Source of the DNA: Symsagittifera roscoffensis
Taxonomy: Eukaryota; Xenacoelomorpha; Acoela; Convolutidae
Direction of reading: 5' to 3'
Length of the DNA stretch: 64,000 nucleotides
Assembly: GCF_963678635.1 (NCBI RefSeq)
Contig: NC_087065.1
Span: 11,369,579-11,433,578, forward strand
This document shows, piece by piece, positions 36,276 to 46,700 of the stretch. The notes under the pieces were generated by a model. It searched no databases and was not told the origin of the DNA. It saw only the letters and a list, made by a program, of their open reading frames with translations. A program made the position numbers and the translations under genes. Each line of letters opens with the position of its first letter. Within the stretch, counting starts at the first letter, position 1.

Positions 36276-38315
36276 TGGTTTTTTGTTCCAAATTAGTTCC
36301 AACCACTTCCGAACTAAACTTAACCGGTTCTATCTATTGTAGTAGTGCAGTTAAAATGTAACACGCTAATTTAGCGCTTTTTTTGTTTCAAAAATTATCG
36401 ATATCTCAAAAATCGCGACTTGTGGGGGGATCAAAATATTGCTATTTTGACCCTAAAAACCGGTCTGCTTTCTGTGTTTTTCACTGAAAAACGGTATAAG
36501 AGTATTAATATAGACTAAATTAGTAATAATATTAGTAATACTATACCCCTCCGGGTTTATTTAATATCCGAATTAAGGTGCTTAACTCGGATATTCGCAG
36601 TCCGGTGAAGGGTCACTACAGTGCAGCACTGTCGAGCCCCCCACAGATTACTATCTTACTTTTTGTACCAAAAGGGATACAAAACTTGTTAACGATACCC
36701 AACAGTCGATTGTTGTTGTGTTGTGGTTGAGCGCCTTCTTGTTGCTCCTTGTACTGCTTGCCGGATCAGTCTCCTCCCAAGACCCTTCCGAATTGAGCGC
36801 AAATCAGCTGACCCTTCCGGATTGAGCGCAATTTATCATTAACGTGCTTAAATGCTCAAATAACCCTACAGTACAAGCCTCACAAACGGGCTACAAAATT
36901 GATCGTAACGATCCTGACTGATATAAATGCCTGTAACAACAATATATCTATCAACAACAAACGGGAGGGTCGGATCACATCTTGTCTGGGAGAATGATTT
37001 CTACTGATTTTTTTTCTACTTTTTTACTGTTTTTGGGTTTTTGGGTTATTTTTTATGTTTTTCTGTTTTTCTTGGGTACTATACTACTTTTTGTTTGGTT
37101 TTATATATATCTTTAAGTGTTTTTGGTCACCAACCTCTCAGGGAACAACGGAATGGCCGATCCCCCCACCGTTCCTGGTTCGTGAATTTTCGGTCTTAAC
37201 TAGGTTAAAAAGCTATTCACGGTAATCCGGAAGGCTTCCGGGTTCCGAACTACCCTTCCGCCCCGGCGGTTTAGGCCTATTAAGGGCGTTAATGTGAGCA
37301 TCCGCTCGGCGCGGAGTGCTCGTTAACGGTTCTGCCGGTCATGATGTTAAAAAAGAATAACACCCAGGAGCGCCATAAAAACATGTATGTAACATTCGCC
37401 CGGAAGATACATATCGACGGAAAATAAAACTAAGTCCTAAGACGACTAGCTATCGTCTAAACAGAGCTTTATATGCTTTTCACCGTCTCTACCAAGCCAG
37501 TACTTTTCAGTGGTCTTTTCTAACATCGGGTCGACAAAAAACGTTACTGCTTTCGGCTTCGGTCAAAACACTCAAATTAACTTAATTACATGCAGAAATA
37601 GTGAGCTCATGGCTGGGCCTCAGTATCCCCAGACCACGAGGTCACTCCTAAAAACAGGGTTACTACTATTTACTATATTAGTATTGTTTTTGTTCAGTAG
37701 ATAAAAATCATCATCTCCATCGAAGATGGATCAACCCTTTCCCCCAACTCCTAGCTTCTCATCCTTATCAAAATGAATCTAGTTGTTAATTAAATTCAAC
37801 TCAGGACATGACAGGAAGCTAAAAGTTTATATAAAAGGATAAAAATCTCAGTCCCGAAACCCTTCCGGATTCTTGAATCCACTGAATCAAGCACGTTAAA
37901 CTTGACTTTTCCGTAATCCGGAAGGCTGTCTTCCACCCTTCACCGTTGTTCGCAACGGCCTTGCAACTATTGTAGCGACACAATAGTTGCAACTCGGAAC
38001 GTTCTCTGTCAACTCCTTGATTTGTTGTCGTTTCTTGACCAAAATTTCCGTTCTTCTCGCAATCCCTACTAATATTGTTCTGTTTCTTTTTAGCTCTCTT
38101 GCCAAAATGGACGTTTCTGACGTTTCTCCCAAATGTTACGTCATCACTTCAAAAATTTAAAATTTAGGAATTTCCGAATCCTTCAACCTTCACGTTTTGT
38201 TCAATCGTTCGAACAACGTCCTTAATCCATCAAAATCACTAACTCGGAAGGTTCACTGCTAAAAATTCGAAATCTGCAGAGATTGCATTTTGGCACATTC
38301 TGGTCGAATGTCACA
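36276..38315 (-). repeat. 3' LTR of the giant element (sense orientation)
   Basis: It is identical to 60133-62173 apart from about a dozen scattered differences seen by eye, several of them in the last 400 bp, and a one-base homopolymer difference. It contains CCCTTCCGGATT-type repeats (36780, 36811, 37860), T-rich tracts (37006-37110), hairpins at 37945-37992 and near 37290-37322, and a TTTATATAAA TATA-like box near 37830. A sense AATAAA lies near 36558. Confidence 0.92.
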
Positions 38316-39128
38316 CACTCCCCGGTCAATGTCCTCATTGAATCACGCAATGCTCGTAAAATAGATACAGTGTCATCGAACAGAATTTATAAAATGCACG
38401 AAATTACTTTTATCTACGTCACATCGACTCACTGCAGAATATAATTGGCATCATACCACATCACTATAGCCTTCAAACTCTTTCATTAATCTGCACATTG
38501 AGGATATGACCTAAGATAAAACATATTTTCTGACTTCCAATGTCAATGTCCCGATTAAAACTTTTTCTCTTAGATTTAAAAGGTGTTGGTTTGCAGGACA
38601 GTCCTGCCAACCAACAAGCTAAAATTATCCTACTGTGCTCCTTCCCTTCGGAAATCTTGCTTGTTATTGTCCTGAATATTAAAACTAAGAAACTCTGTGG
38701 TTAGAAAGAACAATGAAACAATCTCCCTCTTCGAGAGATTACCCAAGCCTTCCACGTCACCACAAAGTGATCAGTTCTCCTAGCTGATTAAAAACAGTCA
38801 TGTAGGCTGGAATACTTAAATATACTCCTTTACTTAAGCCTTTCTAAATAAATAGTAAGTGAGTGTCTCTAAAGCCACTCAACTAAAATCAAAATGCAAA
38901 TTTATAAATGCAACAATTTCAAAACTCAACTAAATGTTTCAGTCTTCAATTACAACTTGGTTGCTTGGTTTCTCACTTGAGTTTTTTTTACACACATGAA
39001 ACAATTCTGAGTTTTAACTTTTTCTTCACCACTCCTTTGTTTTCTTCTTTTTTCGTCGTTTAGAAGCTCTAAAACTTCTAAAGTCTTCTAATTTCATCTC
39101 TTTTTGCCTCTTGTTTTTCGGTCATTCG
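38316..39128. other. 3' untranslated part of the giant element
   Basis: These 813 bp lie between the last accessory stop codon and the 3' LTR. I see no gene. Immediately before the LTR the minus strand reads ATTGACCGGGGAGTG, a very short purine-rich run that could serve as a weak polypurine tract. Confidence 0.5.
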
Positions 39129-40265
39129 TCAATGTTCCATTTCTTCCTCCTGTGATACTGACTCTGCACTCTCAGTCTCCGTATCCTGCAACACGTCGTT
39201 AGCTATCCTGACGCTGCTGGAAGCCGTCCTCCAACACTTCTGCTCTTCTACCCTCTGTTTGCAACAAGGTAGGGGATCCACGTTAGATTCTCTGTTCCTG
39301 CAGAAGCTGTTGTGGAGACAAAACGTCACATTTCTCTCCAAATCTTCCTTTAACATCTCTGCCTTCTCCTTTCCACTACGTTCACTTGTCCTGGAAATTC
39401 TTTTCACAGCGGTGGTCACTGCATTCCGATGAGTCACGAGAGCTCGCTTGAAAGCTCCTGCTCCAATGTCCAACTGATATTCACTGTACACCCTGCCGTG
39501 CTTCGACATATGCTTTTTCGCATATTCGTACAACCATGCAGTCATGTTAGCTCTGAACCATGGCATCAATTGTTTTCTTGCCCATATCTTCTTCACTTCC
39601 ATCGGAATGTTTAGAATTTTGCACATTGTCTCAAAAAGATCTAAATCTTTTAGACAATCTAATTTCCGCAACTGTTCTCTCGTCGGTGCCTCCTGTCTAT
39701 TATTTTCTCTCACATGAGCTTCCAGCCATCGTATCGCCATCATAACTCCCACTATCACTATTGTTATGGGCTGTGATGAATCTGGTAAACCCATGGAGAG
39801 CAGCTCTCCAGAGTCCCAGATCAACATCAGATTACTACGCTTGGGATACCACCAAGTCTGCAGCAAGCAGTGGCAGGGAAACTCGTCATGTGTCAACATG
39901 ATGCTCCTCCAATTACGTTTTCCCGAAGCTTCCAGTAATGGCTCCACTTCCATCATCACTCGGTTGACTTCATCATTCTCATCTACTGCATTGTAATCTG
40001 TGACAGTTGATCCCCTCTGTTTCTGTCTCTCAAAGTCACTGAAGTTCCCGCTCACATATCCCATGAACTTCTTTCCTAGTATTGACTCCAATTCTTCATT
40101 GGTTCTCTCTGGAACTGCTGAGAACATCTTACATAGCAACTCGTAAGACTTCTCGGACATTCTCGCCAGTCTCACACACTTCGGCACTGAGAAGGCTTGA
40201 TCCAGGATCGTTCTCGTACTCTTTATGTCCACAGCCACGAAATGACAGGGTATCTGCTCTTGCAC
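39129..40265 (-). CDS. accessory protein F (378 codons, unknown)
   Basis: The frame is open from about 40310, just after a TAG, without a good ATG at its start, and overlaps protein E by 43 nt. It has MSEKSYELLCKMFSAVPERT, an ITIVIVGVMMAIRWLEAHV strand-helix, a basic helical region (AVTTAVKRISRTSERSG) and a Cys-rich C-terminus (CLHNSFCRNRESN, LPCCKQRVEEQKC). It is the last gene before the 3' LTR. It lacks a signal peptide, so it does not look like an envelope protein. Confidence 0.6.
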   Translation of the reverse strand: MQEQIPCHFVAVDIKSTRTILDQAFSVPKCVRLARMSEKSYELLCKMFSAVPERTNEELESILGKKFMGYVSGNFSDFERQKQRGSTVTDYNAVDENDEVNRVMMEVEPLLEASGKRNWRSIMLTHDEFPCHCLLQTWWYPKRSNLMLIWDSGELLSMGLPDSSQPITIVIVGVMMAIRWLEAHVRENNRQEAPTREQLRKLDCLKDLDLFETMCKILNIPMEVKKIWARKQLMPWFRANMTAWLYEYAKKHMSKHGRVYSEYQLDIGAGAFKRALVTHRNAVTTAVKRISRTSERSGKEKAEMLKEDLERNVTFCLHNSFCRNRESNVDPLPCCKQRVEEQKCWRTASSSVRIANDVLQDTETESAESVSQEEEMEH

Positions 40266-41902
40266 ATTGGAGCCAATGTTGAACCCACCAAATATCGTGC
40301 TCCTGATGGTCTACAATAAGTCTCATTGTGTCTAATGTTCATTTCCGTCTCAATTGCTTCCCTCCATTTTCCTATGTATTTCTGCTCAGTCTGCAGAACT
40401 CCTGGGAATACTTCTACACTGATGGCTGTGACCATCTCATGTTTCTGTTCTAGATTCAATAGTGACTCTAAAGAACCAAACATGCTGTAGAATCCTAGTG
40501 CAGTCACTAGATTCACCTCGGTTCCTCCATGGCAATCTGCTATCAGTTCCGTTTCTAATCTTGCCTTCATCACTACGTTTCCAAACAATACCGTCAATTG
40601 CTTATGTTGTTTCTCCAGGGTCTTCACACAGTCCAGACATCCACAAACGTGACCCTCCAGTCCACAGACTTCCGCCAGACAGCTACCAGGTTTGACCCAG
40701 TCTTCTGGTCCCCAGCCAGGCAACTCCACTTTATCTTCTCCGTTGCTCTTAGAGGCCGTTATCATCACATTATATATGATGTTGAGGTCACGCAGGTTAC
40801 AGTCTGCATTCAGTTCCCTCTGCACGTCTTGTGTCGCTCGCAATATCGAGTCAGCGTTGGGACTCGGACACCATGATAGCCTCATCAATTCCCACACTGC
40901 CATCAAACTCGTTCTCAGTAATTCATCTGAGAATCCCAACCCAAACTCCACTCTTTTGTCGGATTTTGGTACTGAAGGTGCAGTCACCTCTTCTTCCAAG
41001 ACCAGTCCCAATTTGGCCTGTGGATTGTTAACGCTTTTAATTGTTTTAATTCTGGACGTCCAGAATCTTAGCAACACCGCCTGCTCATAATCGAAGAAGC
41101 AATCGCGTATGTCTTCACTCAGGAAAGGGTTGTACGCTATCCCTATGATCCCGGATACGTAGCTATACGATTTCTTCTTGATCGGTCCACAGTATTCACT
41201 GGATTTCGGCAATGCCCCCACAGATTCTTTAGCGAGTCTCAGCTCCTTGTTTGAGAATCTCCTGATTTCGTCTATCTTTCTCATGGGTTCTAATTCCTCG
41301 GGTTCTTTCATGTTCACCCTCATCGGTTTACTTTGCTGCATATCCAGCAGTACTAGCAAGAATAAGACTTTTGCTCGCTCATCGCCTTCCCTCAACATCT
41401 TAACACAAGTGTTTAAGGCAGGTACTGAAATCTGCTCTATCAGAAACCGAATGAAACAGAGAGCGTCTCTCCGCTTCGCACACGCTACTGCTGCTCCCTC
41501 TTGGACTATCAGATCCTTCAGGTTCGTCATAAGGAAAACCTTCTCCTCTTTTGACCTCTTCCTTTCTTCTGAATCATATTCCTTGCGAGTCAGTCCCATC
41601 GTGCACCAGGCGAACCTGAGTTGTAACTCTGTTCTTACGTAAGGTACTGCCACGAGAGCATGTATTTTTGGCGTAGTCCTCATTTCTTCTTCGAAATACC
41701 TTAATACCACTGCTTTCCATGGAAGGCTCACCAACTGCTTCATCGTTTCTGCCTTTATGTCGGACGACGCTAAAGTCCCGTACGCCTTCTGCTTGAGGGT
41801 GGTGCCTTGCAACATCGTTTCCAGATAACCCTCCATGGCTTTTTCGTCTTCCAGGGCCATCACATACCCTCTAGCCGAGTTTCGGCATTCCATCATCTCC
41901 AT
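40223..41902 (-). CDS. accessory protein E (559 aa, unknown, Cys/His cluster)
   Basis: It starts at an ATG 15 nt after the stop of protein D. It is largely helical and globular (LRLAKESVGALPKSSEYCGP, SYVSGIIGIAYNPFLSEDIR, DELLRTSLMAVWELMRLSW). A compact Cys/His cluster lies at 408-433 (C408, C413, H418, C420, C422, C425, H433), a possible metal site. The last residues after about 530 look out of phase: the +/-1 frame continues naturally as IFGGFNIGSNVQEQIPCHF into the next ORF. Proteins E and F may be one protein of about 930 residues split by a frameshift near 40310. I recognise no family. Confidence 0.65.
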   Translation of the reverse strand: MEMMECRNSARGYVMALEDEKAMEGYLETMLQGTTLKQKAYGTLASSDIKAETMKQLVSLPWKAVVLRYFEEEMRTTPKIHALVAVPYVRTELQLRFAWCTMGLTRKEYDSEERKRSKEEKVFLMTNLKDLIVQEGAAVACAKRRDALCFIRFLIEQISVPALNTCVKMLREGDERAKVLFLLVLLDMQQSKPMRVNMKEPEELEPMRKIDEIRRFSNKELRLAKESVGALPKSSEYCGPIKKKSYSYVSGIIGIAYNPFLSEDIRDCFFDYEQAVLLRFWTSRIKTIKSVNNPQAKLGLVLEEEVTAPSVPKSDKRVEFGLGFSDELLRTSLMAVWELMRLSWCPSPNADSILRATQDVQRELNADCNLRDLNIIYNVMITASKSNGEDKVELPGWGPEDWVKPGSCLAEVCGLEGHVCGCLDCVKTLEKQHKQLTVLFGNVVMKARLETELIADCHGGTEVNLVTALGFYSMFGSLESLLNLEQKHEMVTAISVEVFPGVLQTEQKYIGKWREAIETEMNIRHNETYCRPSGARYLVGSTLAPMCKSRYPVISWLWT

Positions 41903-41917
41903 GTATCCACCGGTGGG

Positions 41918-42817
41918 TTAATCTATCGACACAGTCTCCGACACTGTTAGTCGGTTATATTCCACTGGTATTAGTTGTCCTGCGACACTTCCCTTTCCGT
42001 GATTCATGGGAGATGGCTTAAAGTCTTTCATTTTGCTCTCTCCACATTGGCTGAGTATCTCCATTTCTAAGGTTGCTCCAGTCAGAGTGCGGTCACTCCT
42101 TTTATGTTTATAACCTGTTGACTTTATCCCCGCCATGAGAATGGGTGGCACCATCGCTACATCAGTTAACATTTTATCTGTGCCAGGCAGTTGATAATCA
42201 CCTTGCCCCAAATCCATGACTTCCTCGACTCGTTTCCTTTTCGCTGAGTTAACAGCTTTCATCGATATCTCCGAATCCACCTTCGTCTTTCCGACTCTCC
42301 TCGGTATCACTCTGCTGCCTAACTTCATCTTCATCGCATTGATTTTATCAATCACCAATTTTGATCGCATTGTCCCTCTCCTGGTTCTTGACAGATACAC
42401 CACCTCTCCTTTATCGTCCTGCGGTGTCATCTTGATGGGCGAATTCGCTTCACTTTCATCAGTGGCCGAGTCGATCAACAACTCACTCAGTCTCCCTTCA
42501 CAATCATCAAGCTTGTCAAGGACTTCCCTCATCAAGGGTTGGTTGAGACCCGTTTTCAGAATGGACTGGGTCCCATAGCTTTGAATCACGGTCCAGACTT
42601 CTTCCATAAACGCCACTCTGTCCAATTTGCATCCCGTCCTACTCTCGTGGTCTCGGTGATGTACTTCCCATTCTTCTTCGGGCAGCGTTCCCAAGAAAGG
42701 TACTCTGGCTGAGGCCTCTATTCTTCTTCTTCTAGGTGATTCCATGAGGATTCTTTGGTCGTTATTTCTTGAATTGACAGGAGAGCTGCTCTCCGGCAAA
42801 TTCCGTTTCATTTCCAT
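41918..42817 (-). CDS. accessory protein D (299 aa, unknown, basic N-terminus)
   Basis: It starts at an ATG that overlaps the end of protein C by 10 nt. It has a short basic patch (SPRRRRIEA), a globular-looking stretch (PEEEWEVHHRDHESRTG, FMEEVWTVIQSYG), and KR-rich sequences (KAVNSAKRKRVEEVMDLG) that could serve in nuclear import. It ends in TAA, and the next ORF opens five codons later in the same frame. I recognise no family. Confidence 0.65.
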   Translation of the reverse strand: MEMKRNLPESSSPVNSRNNDQRILMESPRRRRIEASARVPFLGTLPEEEWEVHHRDHESRTGCKLDRVAFMEEVWTVIQSYGTQSILKTGLNQPLMREVLDKLDDCEGRLSELLIDSATDESEANSPIKMTPQDDKGEVVYLSRTRRGTMRSKLVIDKINAMKMKLGSRVIPRRVGKTKVDSEISMKAVNSAKRKRVEEVMDLGQGDYQLPGTDKMLTDVAMVPPILMAGIKSTGYKHKRSDRTLTGATLEMEILSQCGESKMKDFKPSPMNHGKGSVAGQLIPVEYNRLTVSETVSID

Positions 42818-43785
42818 AAAGGCTGACGGAGGCTAGGCTCCAGTGTCGAGATGCCTTCATCCGCTGGCTCAGTCGTTTCCAACGTATCTGCATTGTTCTC
42901 AAGATCACTGAAGATATTGAAATCCAGGCTGGATGTTCCTCCTGTCGATGCCCTGTCGTCTTCCCCACCAGCTTGATCTTGTTGCATGGGTTCTTCGGTT
43001 CGACGGCTTCCTCCCTCTCCGTCATCTCCTTCTGACTTATCTTTGTTCGAGCTCGATGGTCCTTTTTCATCATTGTCGACTTCTTCCGGGAATCTCGGTA
43101 TGAGCAATGTACCGGCCGATCTATCTTCCTCTTCTCCATGGACCACTTTGATTTCTTCGCAGCCGAAGGGTGCTATGAAGTTTCTCGTATGCAGTATTCC
43201 TCCCACTTTCATCTCCTGTTTTCCACTAGTCAGGATTAAGGAGGCTTCAGGCAGTTCGGTCCTGCCTCTCATCCTCATCGGAGCTAAGCCTAATCCCTTC
43301 CATTCCTCATCAAATCTTCCAGGCTTGGGAGTCGCGGCGTTGCTTATTCGCCTTCTCGTTGCTTGATCCGTATATGCAAATCGTGTGTATTGTAACACGG
43401 CGGCATTTATCCCTACAAAGTATGGATCCATCGTTCCCACGAAATTCCCTACTCTCCTTTCATTGATTTCGAATGCTCTCAATCTAGGAGTTTGTACCAC
43501 GGAGACTGCTCCGAGCAACATCCTTCTTATCAGAGGGAATTCAGGGATTGCCTCCGGCAGCTTCTTGTAATCACCCCAGTCCTTCGTCTCTTCTCTCACT
43601 TTGTGATATGCTGCAGTGAGACGAGGCACTCTGGTTATTTCACCATTCGTTTTATCATAGGGTCTCAGATTCCAAAGCCTCGGAAACACTTCAATGTGTC
43701 CTCTTTCCACTTCTCCCATGCGATCACGGAAGTGGTCGTCAAAATTGATGACTGTCATCTCTGGCTCCGATATTTTCGTAAACAA
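42808..43785 (-). CDS. accessory protein C (325 codons, unknown)
   Basis: The frame is the same as protein B and follows it after one TAA and two codons. The first in-frame ATG is at 43758 (MTVINFDDHFRDRMGEVERG). The N-terminal 200 residues look globular (LLGAVSVVQTPRLRAFEINE, GTMDPYFVGINAAVLQYTRF). From about 225 on the chain is acidic and disordered (PSSSNKDKSEGDDGEGG). The stop overlaps the start of the next ORF in ATGGAAATGA. I recognise no family. Confidence 0.65.
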   Translation of the reverse strand: MFTKISEPEMTVINFDDHFRDRMGEVERGHIEVFPRLWNLRPYDKTNGEITRVPRLTAAYHKVREETKDWGDYKKLPEAIPEFPLIRRMLLGAVSVVQTPRLRAFEINERRVGNFVGTMDPYFVGINAAVLQYTRFAYTDQATRRRISNAATPKPGRFDEEWKGLGLAPMRMRGRTELPEASLILTSGKQEMKVGGILHTRNFIAPFGCEEIKVVHGEEEDRSAGTLLIPRFPEEVDNDEKGPSSSNKDKSEGDDGEGGSRRTEEPMQQDQAGGEDDRASTGGTSSLDFNIFSDLENNADTLETTEPADEGISTLEPSLRQPLWK

Positions 43786-43791
43786 CAGATC

Positions 43792-46700
43792 TTAACTCAT
43801 GAGCTCCCGCAATAAGTGCTGCTCACACCAGTTCATTGTACTACCGTCCACTGCCGATATGAGGTTCAGGTGCAGCACCGACCTCCTATATGCTTCCACT
43901 TTAACGTCAGGGAACGCAAACGTGACTGCTGGTCCATAGATCACTGTCACGAACTCCGTGACTCCTCTGATCAGCGCCAAGGGATCGGTTCTCATAGCCA
44001 AGCTTAGATCAGTTAGTAGGGGCATGCCCCCAACATGTCGTCTCACGTCTTCCTCCCTCTCGATCGTCTCATCTTCTCCTGTTCCAAAGCAATTCTGATG
44101 CAGGAGGTACTGGATAAGAGTATGTCTCAGATCTCTTATCGTGTTCCACGAATCTGTGGCTTTCTTCTCATCAAATTTCTTCACATTCCCTATCATCTGT
44201 TCTGGGTAACGTGTCAGTTTCATTAGTCCTCCCAAGTTTCCATGGGTAATCGCAATCAGTGTTAGAAGCCCATCTAACCGCAAGTTCTGGATTGCTTCGG
44301 TGAGCAGTACCACCGGTCCCTTCACGAAGCTCTCTGCTCCAAACGTCACGAACAAGGCTAGTAGTTCCTCTATCGATACTTCCACTACTGCTTGGAGGAA
44401 TTCTTTTATCAAGTAGGGCGAGACTTTCGGGTAAACTTTTGCCAAGAAGGACGCGGTCCATCCGGCTCCCAACCCTTCCAACATGCTGTCTGTCCGTTCA
44501 AAGCCCTCCTGTCCCTTCACTTCCTGGGTCCAGAAGGTTTCCAGAGTAATCTGACACATTCTGTTCACAAATTCAGCGGTATTTTCCCCGGCATTTTCCG
44601 CCAGGTTCACCTCCTTCAGCAAGTAGGCATGTATCTTTGTGATCATCACGGGACCTTGCTCAAAAGCGTCTGCACCCAATGCCGCTACTCTAGGGTTCAG
44701 GTGTAGCCACTGGTTGGCTTCCGGCTTGGTTCTCAAAACCATCGCCTCCAAATGAGCTCTCGTCTCTAGTGAATTTTTCCTTCTTGTGTCTTCACTTGCC
44801 ACTTCCATTGCTCGGAACCATAAGTCGTTGGACATCGCCGCGATCACTCGATGGTCGTCGTCTACTCCTGGTTTCAGTTTGAGCTGTCGACTGAAATTGG
44901 ACAGTTCCAACCCCAGCACCTCATCCAATACTAACATGTGTAGCGCATGGTCCTTGAATCCTCTCATCGCGTTTGATATATCTGACCACACTGCAGGCAG
45001 TTCAGCCTTGAGTGGCCTCAGGTTCTCCATCTCTATCATGCGTTTCGGGGCTGATATGATCACATCATATTTTCCTTCCGAAAGTAAGGTCACAATCGCA
45101 TACATAAATTTCAGTCCATCCGGGAGATGTGCATATCCCGGAGACAACGCAAATACTATTCTCGGCGTCACTTTGGTGAATGACCCCTCCTTCGCCGCAT
45201 CCACCACTTCACCCATCGACTCAAGGATATCTTTTATTGCGGGCCATACAGCGTTCTCTGCCGTTGTAGGATCTCTGAGTCTGCTCAGAAAACCTCTACT
45301 GTGTAGATGGTCATTGATGCCAGCAAACACAATCGTAATTGGGTTCATATCCGTCTGCCTTTGCACCCCTATAGCCATAGATATCGATTGCAGTAGGTCC
45401 AGGTCGACCGCTGCCAACATTATGACGTCCGGCCAAAACAGAGACTTGGAGGTGTACACGAACTCTGAATTCGCTACTACCATAATCTTGGCCTTCCTCA
45501 TTTCTGCTTTGTCATAGGCGGCGAAGATGGTCTCATCTTTCTTTATCGCTTTCAGTCCGCCATATCTTTGGGCATCACCATCTTGATTCACTAGTTTTGG
45601 GTATACTCTCTCCTTCACATGACCAGGGGGTGTCGTCAGCTGCCTGAATATCTTCACGTGTTGTCCAATCGGCGCTCTCGTTGTCAGGAATCTTCCTGGT
45701 CTCTCTTCACAATTCCCCGCATCATGATTCAACCTCACATCTTGCAATGGTCTCGCATTCACTGGCCCCATTGTGTTGTTTGAGGGCAGTCCCTCTAGGT
45801 CAGCAAATCTCAAGGCCGTCGTGGAGCTGAAATTTATGCTAGCGCTTATCAACCAGTCTACGCCGGTTATCGAGTACAATCTGCTGACGGATAGCGTCGC
45901 TCCATTCAGCATCCTCCTTGCATCTTCAATGAAGCGTACCCTCTGGAGATCCAGCTTCATTGGCTCATCTTTGTATACATGCCAGGGAGACGGTATGGGT
46001 CTTGACCACATCAACGAGCCTCTGCTCGGACGTCTCTCCTCTCGACTGTTACTTGTCGTCTCCGATCTAGTGTCCGATCTGGTGTCCGATCTAGACGTGC
46101 CGGCTGTCTCTTCGATTGGGTTGACAGGTCCTATTCTTCTCCTAGGATGGATGGTCCTCCTCATCGGCGCTTCTCCCAATCGATCCTGTACGTCTGTCCT
46201 TTGACCTGGTTCGCTGGAGCTTTGTTGCCTGTAGTTCGTGACGGCCGGGGACGTACCCAAGCGTGTCTCCAGGCTAGGAGGCACAAAGGTGGTAATCACC
46301 GCGTCACTCACTGTTCCTTCCTCTTTCAGCACTCCTGTGTCAAAGAGTTCTGCCTCCAGCTCGTCCAACCGCTCTTGGAAGACTCGATTCACCCAAGCTT
46401 GTCCTTCGATACTGTCGAAGTGGATGCCGTCCGTGGTCAGTCTGGCCTGATCCATAGCTCTCAACTCATGTTCGATGTCCATGAGGATCATTCTTCCGGC
46501 GTTCCGACTTGCGAGGTTCCTCAAGATGTTATTCCACCTGACGACTCCCTCGTTGTGCCTCCTTCCTGATGCTGCCAGGCTTCTCGTATTCATTGGCACA
46601 GTGCAAACGGTCAGTACCGCGCAATTGAATTTCTGCCAGAGGGTAGTAAACAAACACACCATCATTGACTCCCATAGCGCTTCCTGCTCATCTGAACCTC

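Noticed and set aside
39129-40265. Accessory protein F as a retroviral envelope-like protein, because it is the last gene and has a hydrophobic stretch
   Set aside because: It has no signal peptide, no furin-like site and no C-terminal membrane anchor. The hydrophobic stretch near residues 167-183 is short and central.
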